A DNA stretch of 64,000 nucleotides, taken from an uncultured Psychrosphaera sp. (GTDB taxonomy: Bacteria > Pseudomonadota > Gammaproteobacteria > Enterobacterales > Alteromonadaceae). The notes beneath the pieces are model-generated. The model saw only the letters and a program-made list of their open reading frames with translations. It was not told the origin of the DNA and did no database searches. Shown one piece after another: positions 8,505 to 17,379 of the stretch. The stretch's first letter is position 1. Each line of letters begins with the position of its first letter. The DNA is taken from contig NZ_CANMSK010000004.1 in the NCBI RefSeq assembly GCF_947500655.1, positions 1 to 64,000 on the forward strand, in the 5' to 3' direction. Position numbers and translations under genes: made by a program.

Positions 8505-9410
8505 TTAAATTACCTGACCATATAAAGTTAATAAGGCAACCACAACCAAAAACAGTCCCATATTTCGCTTAGTTAAACGCACCATATGTTCTGCATTGTT
8601 TCCTTCTGAAAAATCGGTGTTCTTTTCCGACGCCATTGCAACCTGACATAACATTTCTTTTGATGACTTAGAAAAATTAGCGGCGTATTTCAACCAAGTT
8701 TCCAGTCCATTGGTAAAGTTACCTACTACCATAAATCCTAAACTAACCAAGCGAGAAGGCAGCCAATATGACCACTCCAACCAAAGCTCTAAGTCTTTTT
8801 TATTATGAGCATCACATTTTTTTAATGCTTCGCCTTGTTTAATTCCTTTAAACTCAACTAAATACAGTAAGGTTGAATAGAAAACGACACCAGCTATTCC
8901 CAATACAACAAAATAGAAAATAGGAACCGCATAATATCTAAAGTTAATCCAAATCAACGTTTCACCTAATGTTTCCGGTTTTACAATATTAGATTGAGTT
9001 TCGTCATCTAAGTCTACTGATTGATTAACATCAGACTCTTCAATAATCGTTGGCTCTTGAGCTAATTGGCTATGTAATACAAACTGAGCTTCACGATCAC
9101 CTCGTCCTACAGCATTAAGATATTGGCGGTATAACGCTCTTGATTGTGGGTTACCGATACAAATAGCTAAACCTAATAAACTGACAATAAAAGTAATTAA
9201 ACCACTGTTTAATAAATATAAGACTAAATAAACGATCACAGCAGGCGTTGCGATAAACAACAATAACGAAATTTTACTAGCTTTGGTCTTTGAGTACTTA
9301 GTCAAAGCTATAGATATGTAATAGTTAAGGTAGGTTTGAACTTGCCAATGAGGAGCTCTTAAACCGACTCGTTCAGTGATTAGAACTAACAACAAAACAA
9401 TAAGTGTCAT
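8505..9410 (-). CDS. ampE: inner-membrane protein AmpE
   Basis: An AmpE-family membrane protein of 301 residues (about 284 in E. coli). Hydrophobic segments lie near residues 1-13, 45-85, 175-195 and at the C-terminus. The N-terminal TERVGLRAPHWQ stretch matches the family. AmpE is a poorly understood partner of AmpD in peptidoglycan recycling and beta-lactamase sensing. It follows ampD by 60 bp on the same strand and lies upstream of pdhR, an ampD-ampE-pdhR order also seen in enterobacteria. Confidence 0.88.
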   Translation of the reverse strand: MTLIVLLLVLITERVGLRAPHWQVQTYLNYYISIALTKYSKTKASKISLLLFIATPAVIVYLVLYLLNSGLITFIVSLLGLAICIGNPQSRALYRQYLNAVGRGDREAQFVLHSQLAQEPTIIEESDVNQSVDLDDETQSNIVKPETLGETLIWINFRYYAVPIFYFVVLGIAGVVFYSTLLYLVEFKGIKQGEALKKCDAHNKKDLELWLEWSYWLPSRLVSLGFMVVGNFTNGLETWLKYAANFSKSSKEMLCQVAMASEKNTDFSEGNNAEHMVRLTKRNMGLFLVVVALLTLYGQVI

Positions 9411-9470
9411 AATATTTCCAAAAATAATTAACGGCTATTAAATAATTTTACATTTATAATTTAGGTGAAG

Positions 9471-10061
9471 TTAGAGTCGACCTTTATATCGAGTCCAATC
9501 AAAACTAAACCCAGGATCTGTTTTACGCCCAGGGGCTATATCACAATGTCCGACTATATTATCAACCACAATATCTGGGTAGAGTGCTTGAATTTGTATT
9601 GAAACTTGCTGTAACGCTGCATATTGTAAGTCTGTATAAGGTAATACATCCGTACCTTGTAACTCAATACCAATAGAAAAGTCATTACAACGTTGTTTGC
9701 CATTAAATTCACTAACACCTGCATGCCAAGCGCGTTTATTTAATGGAACAAACTGAATGACTTGCCCTGTTCTTTTTATATATAAATGAGCTGACACTCT
9801 TAATTGCGCAATAGATGCGAAATACGGGTGCTGGCTTGAGTCTAATTGCCCAGTAAAAAACTGCTCAACATTGTTATTATTAAAGTCATCTTCAGTTTCT
9901 GCCGGTGGCAAGCTGATATTGTGAATAACTAATAGGTCAATATTATTACTAGCCTCACCTTCTCTGTCATCACAGTGGGTGGTTTCGCATCTTGTCACGT
10001 TTTCTAACCAAACATCTTGTGTGGCTAAATCCCCTGATAGTTTATTTTTTTGATTCGGCAT
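9471..10061 (-). CDS. ampD: 1,6-anhydro-N-acetylmuramyl-L-alanine amidase AmpD
   Basis: A cytoplasmic zinc amidase that removes the stem peptide from anhydromuropeptides during cell-wall recycling. Counting from the ATG at 10061, the zinc ligands are His47 (VIHNISLPP), His172 (GHCDIAPGRKTDPG) and Asp182, with Lys180 as the catalytic lysine, spaced nearly as in Citrobacter AmpD. A TTG three bases upstream is possible but ATG is preferred. The start overlaps the 3' end of the upstream histidine kinase by 20 bp, so translation may be coupled. ampE follows. Confidence 0.93.
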   Translation of the reverse strand: MPNQKNKLSGDLATQDVWLENVTRCETTHCDDREGEASNNIDLLVIHNISLPPAETEDDFNNNNVEQFFTGQLDSSQHPYFASIAQLRVSAHLYIKRTGQVIQFVPLNKRAWHAGVSEFNGKQRCNDFSIGIELQGTDVLPYTDLQYAALQQVSIQIQALYPDIVVDNIVGHCDIAPGRKTDPGFSFDWTRYKGRL

Positions 10062-12717
10062 CAATAATATTTCTCATTAGCTGTAATAAAGTGAAAACAT
10101 GTGAGTTCAGATCTGACCAAAATAAATCAGAGCCTTTATCCTCTGCACAAAATATTTCAACTTCTTCCGCCAAATTAGTGAGGGTCATGAAACCATAACT
10201 ACCAGCCGTACCTTTTATTTTATGCAATTCAGCTCTAAGGCCAAGTAAGTTCATCCCTGCCAGGTGAGTTGAAATAAGGGTTCCTTGTTCCGGTAATTGT
10301 AATACATACTCTTGCCTAAGTTGTTCTAATTTCCCCTTCGGTAATATACCGTAATCAATTTCTTTAACGCCTCTCAAGGCTGTGTGAATAATAGCGATAA
10401 ACTCTTTTCGGTCTATTGGTTTTGCAATGGTTCCGGTACATCCCGCTTCTAAGTGTCGCTGTAAGTCTTCTTTCATAACATTTGCGGTTAATGCATAAAT
10501 TGGCACATCTATCCCCGCTTGACGCAATAGACTAGTTGCTTCAACACCGCCCATTATTGGCATTTGCATATCCATAAGAATTAAGTCAAATTCATCTGTT
10601 AAGGCTTTTTCTACCGCTTCTTCACCGTTACTTACAATTTCGTACTCGACCGATAACGAGTCTAATAATAATTTAAATAAATATTGATTGTCTTCGACAT
10701 CTTCAGCTACAAGTACGCGACCTGTCACTTCATTGGCTATAATACTTTCTTTTTCTTTATCAGCAATAAAGCCAAAAACTTGCCCTTGGTCTTGAGCCAA
10801 GTCCATTAGTGAATTAATTAACACTAGTTCTAGCTCATTATCATCGGCGGCTATATTAATATTTAAAACAAATTGACTACCCTTACCAACCTCGCTGGTG
10901 ACAGTAATACCTCCACCTAATAACTTGGCTAGGTTTTTCGAAATAACCAACCCTAATCCAGTCCCCCCAAAACGTCTAGAAATACTCACATCGGCTTGCA
11001 TAAATGGCTGAAATAATGATTGGGCTATTTCTTCAGTCATACCTATGCCAGTATCGGTAACGGTAACTTCTAATTGTGATTTATCAGCCAAATATTTAAC
11101 ATCTATATCAATGCTCCCAACTTTAGTAAACTTGATTGCATTACTGGCTAAATTCAATAAAATTTGTTTTAACCGTGTACTGTCTGTTCTTATATAACGA
11201 GGGATTGGATAAATATAATTGAATTTGAAATCTAAATGTTTATCCCACGCTTGAGTCGACAATAAGCTTACTACGTCGTTAAACAGTTCAAATAAATCAA
11301 CTTGATTTACTTCAACCTCTAATTTATCAGCTTCAATTTTTGACACGTCCAATACGTTGTTAATAAGTGCTAACAAATGTTTACCACTAATTAAAACACG
11401 TCCTAATAAATCTAATTGATCTGAGCCTCTTGGTGAGTCAGCAATAACTTGCTCGGTAAAACCTAAAATAGCCGTTAGGGGCGTTCTTATTTCATGGCTC
11501 ATATTAGCCACAAACGCGCTCTTTAATTCACTTGATTGCTCAGATGTTACTTTGGCTTTTTCTAATTCTATATTTGATTTTTCAAGCGCTTTATTGGTAG
11601 CTTGTAACTCTTCTGTTCTTTCTTTAACTTTATATTCTAATCGTAAACGTCCGTCGCGCTCTTTTTCTCGATAAACCACAAGTTGACGAACCATAACGTT
11701 AAATGCTGAAAATAATTCACTAAATTCATCTTCACTTTCTGTTGTAAGTTTTATATCAAATTTGCCTTGTGCTACTTTTTTCTTGGCATCGGCTAATTTT
11801 TTTATCTGTGAGATCACTAACCGTTGAGTACTGTAATAAACTAAAGATGAAGTAATAACGATTGAAAACAACACAATTACAAAAGTAATTAAACTTATTT
11901 CTGTTTTACTCTCTATTACATATTTTTTATCTTGCCCGTATAAAAACAAATACTTTTCTGACATTTTTTGTCCAGAAAAAAAGATTTGATTTGAACCAAG
12001 CTTAAACGTAGCTGATTGATTATATCGAGTAACGTCATGTAACTTTCTAAAGATATCACGAGGTATTTTTGAGCCCATTTCACCTTCAGGGTAACTAAAC
12101 AATAAATTCCCAGCTAAGTCACTGATCATAAATTTATCGCCATTATCCTTAATTAGTTTTAACTTATCTTCCCAGCGCGGAGTAAAAATAACATTAACAA
12201 AACCTAAAATATGAGTTTTGTTATTATTATCCAATCTTAATATTGGTTGTTGGATCCCAATAAGAGGGCTTCCACCATTTAATGGCGTTATAAGCTGCCA
12301 TTGCAGCTTTTTTAGTAACGGTAATTTGTTATTTAACACAGGTGTAGAATCTTTAACAAGACATTGAGGTAGCTCTTCACCCTTATCATTTATTAAGGTT
12401 AGTTGGCTAGTCTCTGGGTAAACTTGTGCAAACTTACGAAATTCAGCTTTAACATCGTTAACCGCATCATCAGTAATTTGATTAGATAAGGTATCTGAAA
12501 ATTGTTTATTACTCGCCAGAAATTTAACGGCAGATTCAATATCATTTATATATAAATTGACCTGATTAACTCTGTACTTAATATCTGATTTTAATTTAAT
12601 GTCTTCCAACTTATCTTGCGCATTCAAAGAATACTTATAAGCAAAAACACCCAATACAATTATAGGTATTAATATCAAAGGTAAAATTATTAAAAGTATT
12701 TTTTGTTGTAACCGCAT
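10042..12717 (-). CDS. membrane-bound hybrid sensor histidine kinase (HAMP, HisKA, HATPase, REC, Hpt)
   Basis: A multidomain phosphorelay kinase. Counting from ATG 12717, the order is: membrane segment near residues 6-26, a long periplasmic sensor region, membrane segment near 275-295, HAMP, a coiled coil, HisKA with phospho-acceptor His408 in SHEIRTP, HATPase with DTGIG and GGTGLGL, a receiver with Asp716 in LILMDMQMP, and a C-terminal Hpt with His832 in ELHKIKGTAGSYGF. The layout is like BarA or ArcB but the sensor region is not recognised. No DNA-binding response regulator is nearby. The 3' end overlaps ampD. An AAGGA lies 12 bp before the ATG; a TTG 12 bp upstream is an alternative start. 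Confidence 0.9.
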   Translation of the reverse strand: MRLQQKILLIILPLILIPIIVLGVFAYKYSLNAQDKLEDIKLKSDIKYRVNQVNLYINDIESAVKFLASNKQFSDTLSNQITDDAVNDVKAEFRKFAQVYPETSQLTLINDKGEELPQCLVKDSTPVLNNKLPLLKKLQWQLITPLNGGSPLIGIQQPILRLDNNNKTHILGFVNVIFTPRWEDKLKLIKDNGDKFMISDLAGNLLFSYPEGEMGSKIPRDIFRKLHDVTRYNQSATFKLGSNQIFFSGQKMSEKYLFLYGQDKKYVIESKTEISLITFVIVLFSIVITSSLVYYSTQRLVISQIKKLADAKKKVAQGKFDIKLTTESEDEFSELFSAFNVMVRQLVVYREKERDGRLRLEYKVKERTEELQATNKALEKSNIELEKAKVTSEQSSELKSAFVANMSHEIRTPLTAILGFTEQVIADSPRGSDQLDLLGRVLISGKHLLALINNVLDVSKIEADKLEVEVNQVDLFELFNDVVSLLSTQAWDKHLDFKFNYIYPIPRYIRTDSTRLKQILLNLASNAIKFTKVGSIDIDVKYLADKSQLEVTVTDTGIGMTEEIAQSLFQPFMQADVSISRRFGGTGLGLVISKNLAKLLGGGITVTSEVGKGSQFVLNINIAADDNELELVLINSLMDLAQDQGQVFGFIADKEKESIIANEVTGRVLVAEDVEDNQYLFKLLLDSLSVEYEIVSNGEEAVEKALTDEFDLILMDMQMPIMGGVEATSLLRQAGIDVPIYALTANVMKEDLQRHLEAGCTGTIAKPIDRKEFIAIIHTALRGVKEIDYGILPKGKLEQLRQEYVLQLPEQGTLISTHLAGMNLLGLRAELHKIKGTAGSYGFMTLTNLAEEVEIFCAEDKGSDLFWSDLNSHVFTLLQLMRNIIDAESKK

Positions 12718-12829
12718 TGTTAAATGCAAATTCCTTATTATGTACCTATTTATTCATTGATAAACATATAGATAATTATGTTGATTGCTGCCTAGCAGTC
12801 AAATCTATCGGCAACTAATGTTATTAGCT

Positions 12830-13684
12830 TTAAATATTGTCATATAGGGTTTCTATCCAACGTTTTTCGGTTATAAAACTCCAATCCCAAACTTTCCACT
12901 TTTCGCCTAAGCCAGCATCGATTAATTGTTGTTTTGATACACCAGCTTGTTTTTGTCTTTTTACAATACCTTTTGTGGCTTTTATCATATCAACAAACCG
13001 TTTGAAGGCTTTTTTATCCGTTAATTTGCCATGGCCTGGAATAATTTGAGCATCATCATTAATTTGACTAACTAACGAATCTAGATTGTTAATATAACCC
13101 GCAACACTACCGCCACTTTTAACATCTATGTAAGGAAAACGTGATTCAAAAAATAAATCACCTAAGTGCCACACATTGGCCTTCTCAAAAAAGATCACAG
13201 AATCACCATCGGTATGCCCTGCTGCTAAATGTTTAACGTGAATGCGCTCTCCATTTAAATGAAGCTTAATGCCTTGTTCATAAGTAACAACTGGTAAACC
13301 TATCCCTTTGTTATTAACGGACATACGTTTTCTAACATTTTCATGTGCTAAAACGCTTGCCGACTTTGCAAAATAATTATTAGAACCAGTATGATCACCA
13401 TGATAGTGAGTATTTACTAAATATGTGATTTTGGTATTTTTGGCTTTGGTAACTTCTAGCAGTGCTGACTCTATTTTTGGTGCTAAAGGCTCAAACTGAT
13501 CATCAATCATCAATGTACCGTCATCTCCAACTAATACACCGATATTGCCACCAGCACCATATAGCACGTACACATTGTCATTCACCTGTTTGGCTTCAAT
13601 TTTCACGTCTTTAAATCTGTCATCGGCAAAAGTAGTCGAGCTAAAAAGAATAAATAACAAAACATATAAACAAGTGATTTTCAT
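12830..13684 (-). CDS. exported metallo-beta-lactamase-fold hydrolase
   Basis: A periplasmic MBL-fold protein. The zinc motif THYHGDH provides two His, Asp and His (residues 93-98 counting from ATG 13684). Further ligands are in AAGHTDGD and PGHGKLTD. A signal peptide (MKITCLYVLLFILFSSTTFA) favours this start over the ATG 12 bp upstream. The substrate cannot be told from sequence: related proteins include subclass B lactamases, lactonases and sulfur-metabolism hydrolases. It stands alone between the kinase and the aminopeptidase, all on the minus strand. Confidence 0.8.
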   Translation of the reverse strand: MKITCLYVLLFILFSSTTFADDRFKDVKIEAKQVNDNVYVLYGAGGNIGVLVGDDGTLMIDDQFEPLAPKIESALLEVTKAKNTKITYLVNTHYHGDHTGSNNYFAKSASVLAHENVRKRMSVNNKGIGLPVVTYEQGIKLHLNGERIHVKHLAAGHTDGDSVIFFEKANVWHLGDLFFESRFPYIDVKSGGSVAGYINNLDSLVSQINDDAQIIPGHGKLTDKKAFKRFVDMIKATKGIVKRQKQAGVSKQQLIDAGLGEKWKVWDWSFITEKRWIETLYDNI

Positions 13685-13783
13685 AACAACCCACATCTTA
13701 TTGAAAGTAATCGTTTTACTACTATAGATGTTTTAGAACTAACTACCAATTATTATAACCATTACATTAAAAATAAGACGCAC

Positions 13784-13808
13784 AAAAAAAGCCATACAAA
13801 TGTATGGC
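13784..13808 (-). terminator. terminator of the M17 aminopeptidase gene
   Basis: Stem GCCATAC (13791-13797) / GTATGGC (13802-13808) with an AAAT loop, followed on the minus strand by seven U residues. It lies 25 bp past the aminopeptidase stop. Confidence 0.85.
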
Positions 13809-13832
13809 CTTAGAAATATAAAATGAGAATAA

Positions 13833-15380
13833 TTAAAGTACTGGATTAATAAACGCACCAAACAAGGCACTTATTGGTGCCGCCGATGGTTTACCGTGCT
13901 GCCAATCGCCACCTTCAACACCACTGCCAGCAATGTCGATATGGATATACGGTAATGGGTCGGCATCATTCACATCGTGTTTATCTAATCCAGAAACAAT
14001 AGATAAGAATGCCATTGGGAATTGATGTCCTCTGGCAGTAACCGCTGACGGTCCATTATTTGATGATAATAAGTCATCTGCTTTGGTACGCGGTTGCACA
14101 AATTCATAATCTTCACGACGTGAACGCGATGTTTCACAAGGATCAGCTAATAAATCACCTTGTTCAACAAGCAATTCGCCATAACCATTAGCTTTAGATA
14201 CGCCATTTTCTACTAATGCGGTATAAGGTCCAACCGAACGAGCTGCATGTCCCGTTAATGTTGCTACGGTAAATAACACAGGGTTAACTTCATCAAGTGC
14301 TTCTTCACGCAGTTTTGATAATAAGTCAGCCATTACCAAACGCCCTTCAGCATCTGTATTACCAATTCTTACGCGTATGCCTGAATGACCTGTGATGATC
14401 TCGTCTGATACAAATGCCTCTGCACCAATACTGTTTCTTACCGCTGCAATTTCAGCTACCACTTTAATACCAAGTGGCGCTAACTCTGCCACTGTTTTCA
14501 TAAATCCAGCAACCGCTGCGGCACCACCTTTATCACGGCTCATACCAGCCATGTGTCCGCCTGTTTTTAAATCGGCACCACCAGTGTCATAAACAATGCC
14601 TTTACCAACTAGCATTAATGTTTTATTAATCTCACCTTCTGGTGTGTATTCCAAACGTATCACTCTTGGCTGATGGCGTTTTACTTCAATTGATGCTCTA
14701 GCAACAGCCCACATTAAAGGATATTCAGTTTGTATCTCAGCCATATCGTCGGTAATGGTTACCTGCACGTCTGTTTTATCAAATGCCTCTACACAATATT
14801 CAGCAAATTGTGGTGGCGACATACGTTCAGGCTCTGTGCCGCATAAATCACGGGCTACATATCGGCCACTCTCTAAAGCAGCAGCATCGCCCCCATTTAA
14901 GGTATTACTTACTACACCAACTAAAGAAATAGGTTCTATCGAGTCACCAAATGCCTCGCGCGCTTCTAACGGCTGCCACAATGCTTGAGAAAAGCCCAAA
15001 TAAGAAACCATATCCGCATTTTGATATTCAGATTTGTCATTACCTAATACAAGAAGTAATGGTTTTTTTGCCCCCATAGTTAATACTAATGATGCGGCTT
15101 TTTTTGCAGCATCATAATAACTACGCACATCATCAAAATATCGATTTGTTTGGCCAATGGGAGCAAGGATCACTCGAGTTTGATTTACATCTTCCGATAT
15201 AAAACTGGTTAATTCTTTATTAATACGTGAGTCAAACTCTGCTTGTTTGGTAATAATTTCGTTAAATGGCTCTGGTAGGACATTTATAAAGCTTTCGCCT
15301 ATAACAACGAGTGCATCCCAAGATTTATCAGCTAACGCCGTAGTTAAATTAGAAATGATCATAGGTGTTGGGTAAGACAT
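13833..15380 (-). CDS. M17-family leucyl aminopeptidase
   Basis: A cytosolic dizinc aminopeptidase of 515 residues. The metal and catalytic elements are all present: VGKGIVYDTGG (Lys and Asp), the second lysine in ADLKTGG, the Asp in SRDKGGAA, and NTDAEGR (Asp, Glu, Arg). The active-site loop differs from the PepA standard (SGGISIKP, MKYDMCGAA), so this belongs to a diverged M17 branch and I do not call it PepA. It is probably monocistronic, with its own terminator. Confidence 0.88.
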   Translation of the reverse strand: MSYPTPMIISNLTTALADKSWDALVVIGESFINVLPEPFNEIITKQAEFDSRINKELTSFISEDVNQTRVILAPIGQTNRYFDDVRSYYDAAKKAASLVLTMGAKKPLLLVLGNDKSEYQNADMVSYLGFSQALWQPLEAREAFGDSIEPISLVGVVSNTLNGGDAAALESGRYVARDLCGTEPERMSPPQFAEYCVEAFDKTDVQVTITDDMAEIQTEYPLMWAVARASIEVKRHQPRVIRLEYTPEGEINKTLMLVGKGIVYDTGGADLKTGGHMAGMSRDKGGAAAVAGFMKTVAELAPLGIKVVAEIAAVRNSIGAEAFVSDEIITGHSGIRVRIGNTDAEGRLVMADLLSKLREEALDEVNPVLFTVATLTGHAARSVGPYTALVENGVSKANGYGELLVEQGDLLADPCETSRSRREDYEFVQPRTKADDLLSSNNGPSAVTARGHQFPMAFLSIVSGLDKHDVNDADPLPYIHIDIAGSGVEGGDWQHGKPSAAPISALFGAFINPVL

Positions 15381-15490
15381 AGATACTCTCTTTGTAAGTG
15401 ATTCTTTAAGTGTGTCGAAGATTGTAAAATAATGATGTTATTTTAAAGGGTTTTATCGAGGCTTAAAAGGTTATGGTTAATTATACTAGC

Positions 15491-16537
15491 TCAGGCCTGC
15501 TCAAATAATTGCAGTTGTTGTATCGCTTCTTTGCCATAACCAACACCTATACCAATTAATCTAATTTTATGGATAGGACGTTGCTTGGCTAGTTCCACCA
15601 ACATTTCATGGCACAAGTCTAAGTTAAAATGACCATGCTGAGTTTCTTTGGTTTTACTGACAAAGTCATCAAATTTCAACTTTACCTGTAATTTAGTGAT
15701 AGGTTTATTTTCTTTCGCAAGTCTGGTGTGTAGCCTTATTGATAGTTTATCTAACAGCTCAGCATTAACTTGCTCAATTTTAATATCATGCTCAAAGGTG
15801 GTTTCTACTGAGGTAGATTTAGACTCTCGGTGATTACATACTTCGCGTTCATCAATCCCTCTTACCCGATTAAATAAACTCACTCCCATTTTTCCAAACT
15901 TCTGCTCTAATTCGAGGAGAGTAAAGGGTTCTAAATCAATACAGTTTTCAATGCCAAAGTCTTTAAGCTTTTGTTGCATCACCTTGCCCACTCCAGGTAT
16001 CGCTTTAACTGGTAACTTTTGTACAAACTCAATTACTTTATGCGGAGGAACAACACACATCCCATTAGGCTTATTAAAATCAGATGCGACCTTGGCAATA
16101 AATTTATTCACCGAGACGCCTGCAGAAGCTGTTAATCCCGTTTGTTTAAAAATTTCAGTTAAAATATCTTGTGCAATTAAGGTCGCGCTTCCGTTAAATA
16201 AAGTGCACTCGGTTACGTCTAAATAAGCTTCATCCAGAGATAAAGGCTCTATTAAATCAGTGTATTGTTGGAAAATTTCACGAATTTGATTTGATATGGA
16301 CTTATACAAAGCCATTTGCATAGGAATAATTTGCAGTTCTGGGCATAGTAATTTAGCCTTTCTGGATGACATGGCAGACCGAACACCATACTGACGAGCT
16401 AAATAATTACTGGTACACAATACCCCACGTTCTGTATCGCCACCTACCGCTATAGGCACATTTTTTAATGCTGGATTTTCTCGCATTTCCACTGCGGCGT
16501 AATAACAATCCATATCTATGTGAATAATTTTCCTCAT
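15491..16537 (-). CDS. dinB: DNA polymerase IV (Y family)
   Basis: A translesion polymerase of 348 residues (351 in E. coli). The N-terminus IHIDMDCYYAAVE supplies catalytic Asp8 and the aromatic steric gate, and SLDEAYLD supplies Asp102 and Glu103. A helix-hairpin-helix region and a C-terminal little-finger domain follow. The last residues QLQLF resemble a beta-clamp binding motif. No clear LexA box was seen upstream. It is divergent from the small exported protein at 16661. Confidence 0.95.
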   Translation of the reverse strand: MRKIIHIDMDCYYAAVEMRENPALKNVPIAVGGDTERGVLCTSNYLARQYGVRSAMSSRKAKLLCPELQIIPMQMALYKSISNQIREIFQQYTDLIEPLSLDEAYLDVTECTLFNGSATLIAQDILTEIFKQTGLTASAGVSVNKFIAKVASDFNKPNGMCVVPPHKVIEFVQKLPVKAIPGVGKVMQQKLKDFGIENCIDLEPFTLLELEQKFGKMGVSLFNRVRGIDEREVCNHRESKSTSVETTFEHDIKIEQVNAELLDKLSIRLHTRLAKENKPITKLQVKLKFDDFVSKTKETQHGHFNLDLCHEMLVELAKQRPIHKIRLIGIGVGYGKEAIQQLQLFEQA

Positions 16538-16660
16538 TAGTTGACTGTATAAAAAAACAGTTAACTTGGCAATTAATTTATTTTTAATTACAACATTATT
16601 TCCTCATAAAAAAATTACTATAGTTTATACTTATTCTATAAATATTTATTAAGGTACGGA

Positions 16661-17332
16661 ATGAAGTCTCAATTATGCTTACTTGTTTTTTGCTTACTTT
16701 GTAATTGCGCTATCGCTAAGCAAGAGAGTTCTATAACTGCAATTGGCTTTGCCTCTCACCCAGCGGTCGTCAAAAACTACTTAAGCATTGTCAAAAAAGC
16801 CTATGCAAAAATTGGAATAAATCCAGATTTCATTCCTGTAAGTGATAGACGATCTATAAAAATGCTTAGCGAAGCAAAATTAGATGGGTTAGTTATCCGC
16901 GGTCAAAAAACTATGCTTCAGCACCCTAGCTTCATAACTGTCCCACCAATGTTAGGAGCGGCAGATATAAGATTAATTTGTCAACCAAAGTTGTTATGTA
17001 ACAAAAGTCTGCTTGACAATAGCAGTAAAATTTTAGGTTTGGTGGGACAGGATGAGTATTATCAAGAATTATTAAATGAGAAAACTATCAATACGTACGA
17101 AGTAGTTGATTATCAACGCATGGAGAAAATGTTTCAGCAAAAAAAGTTAGATGCTATGATCATGGTATTCGACTTACATACTCAAGGTATTCCATCACCT
17201 GAGTTAAATACTTACCACCTAGATCAAGTAGAAGGCTTCCATATTATCCATAAGCGCTTTAGCCACTTAATCCCTAAACTTAGTAAGGCATTAGAAGAAT
17301 CTTTAGCAGAGCATGATTTTATACAGGAATAG
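16661..17332 (+). CDS. small exported solute-binding-like protein, function unknown
   Basis: A 223-residue protein with a clear signal peptide (MKSQLCLLVFCLLCNCAIA). The rest resembles the small periplasmic solute-binding (SBP_bac_3-like) proteins common in Alteromonadales: an early AIGFASHPAV strand, a YAKIGINPDFIPV segment, and KKLDAMIMVFD near the C-terminus. There is no transporter gene beside it, so it is not evidently part of an ABC system. Some relatives are sensory or orphan. The family call is by overall resemblance only. Confidence 0.6.
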   Translation: MKSQLCLLVFCLLCNCAIAKQESSITAIGFASHPAVVKNYLSIVKKAYAKIGINPDFIPVSDRRSIKMLSEAKLDGLVIRGQKTMLQHPSFITVPPMLGAADIRLICQPKLLCNKSLLDNSSKILGLVGQDEYYQELLNEKTINTYEVVDYQRMEKMFQQKKLDAMIMVFDLHTQGIPSPELNTYHLDQVEGFHIIHKRFSHLIPKLSKALEESLAEHDFIQE

Positions 17333-17339
17333 TTCGCAG

Positions 17340-17370
17340 TAAAAAAAGGACGCTCTCACGTCCTTCTTAA
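17340..17370. terminator. terminator between convergent genes
   Basis: Stem AAGGACG (17346-17352) / CGTCCTT (17359-17365). An A-run before it gives a good U-run on the minus strand for the amidohydrolase. On the plus strand the tail is weaker. Confidence 0.8.
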
Positions 17371-17379
17371 TCCATATAA

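Noticed and set aside
13833..15380. Inactive M17 aminopeptidase because of the altered active-site loop
   Set aside because: All metal ligands and the catalytic lysines and arginine can be found; only the residues between them differ from PepA.
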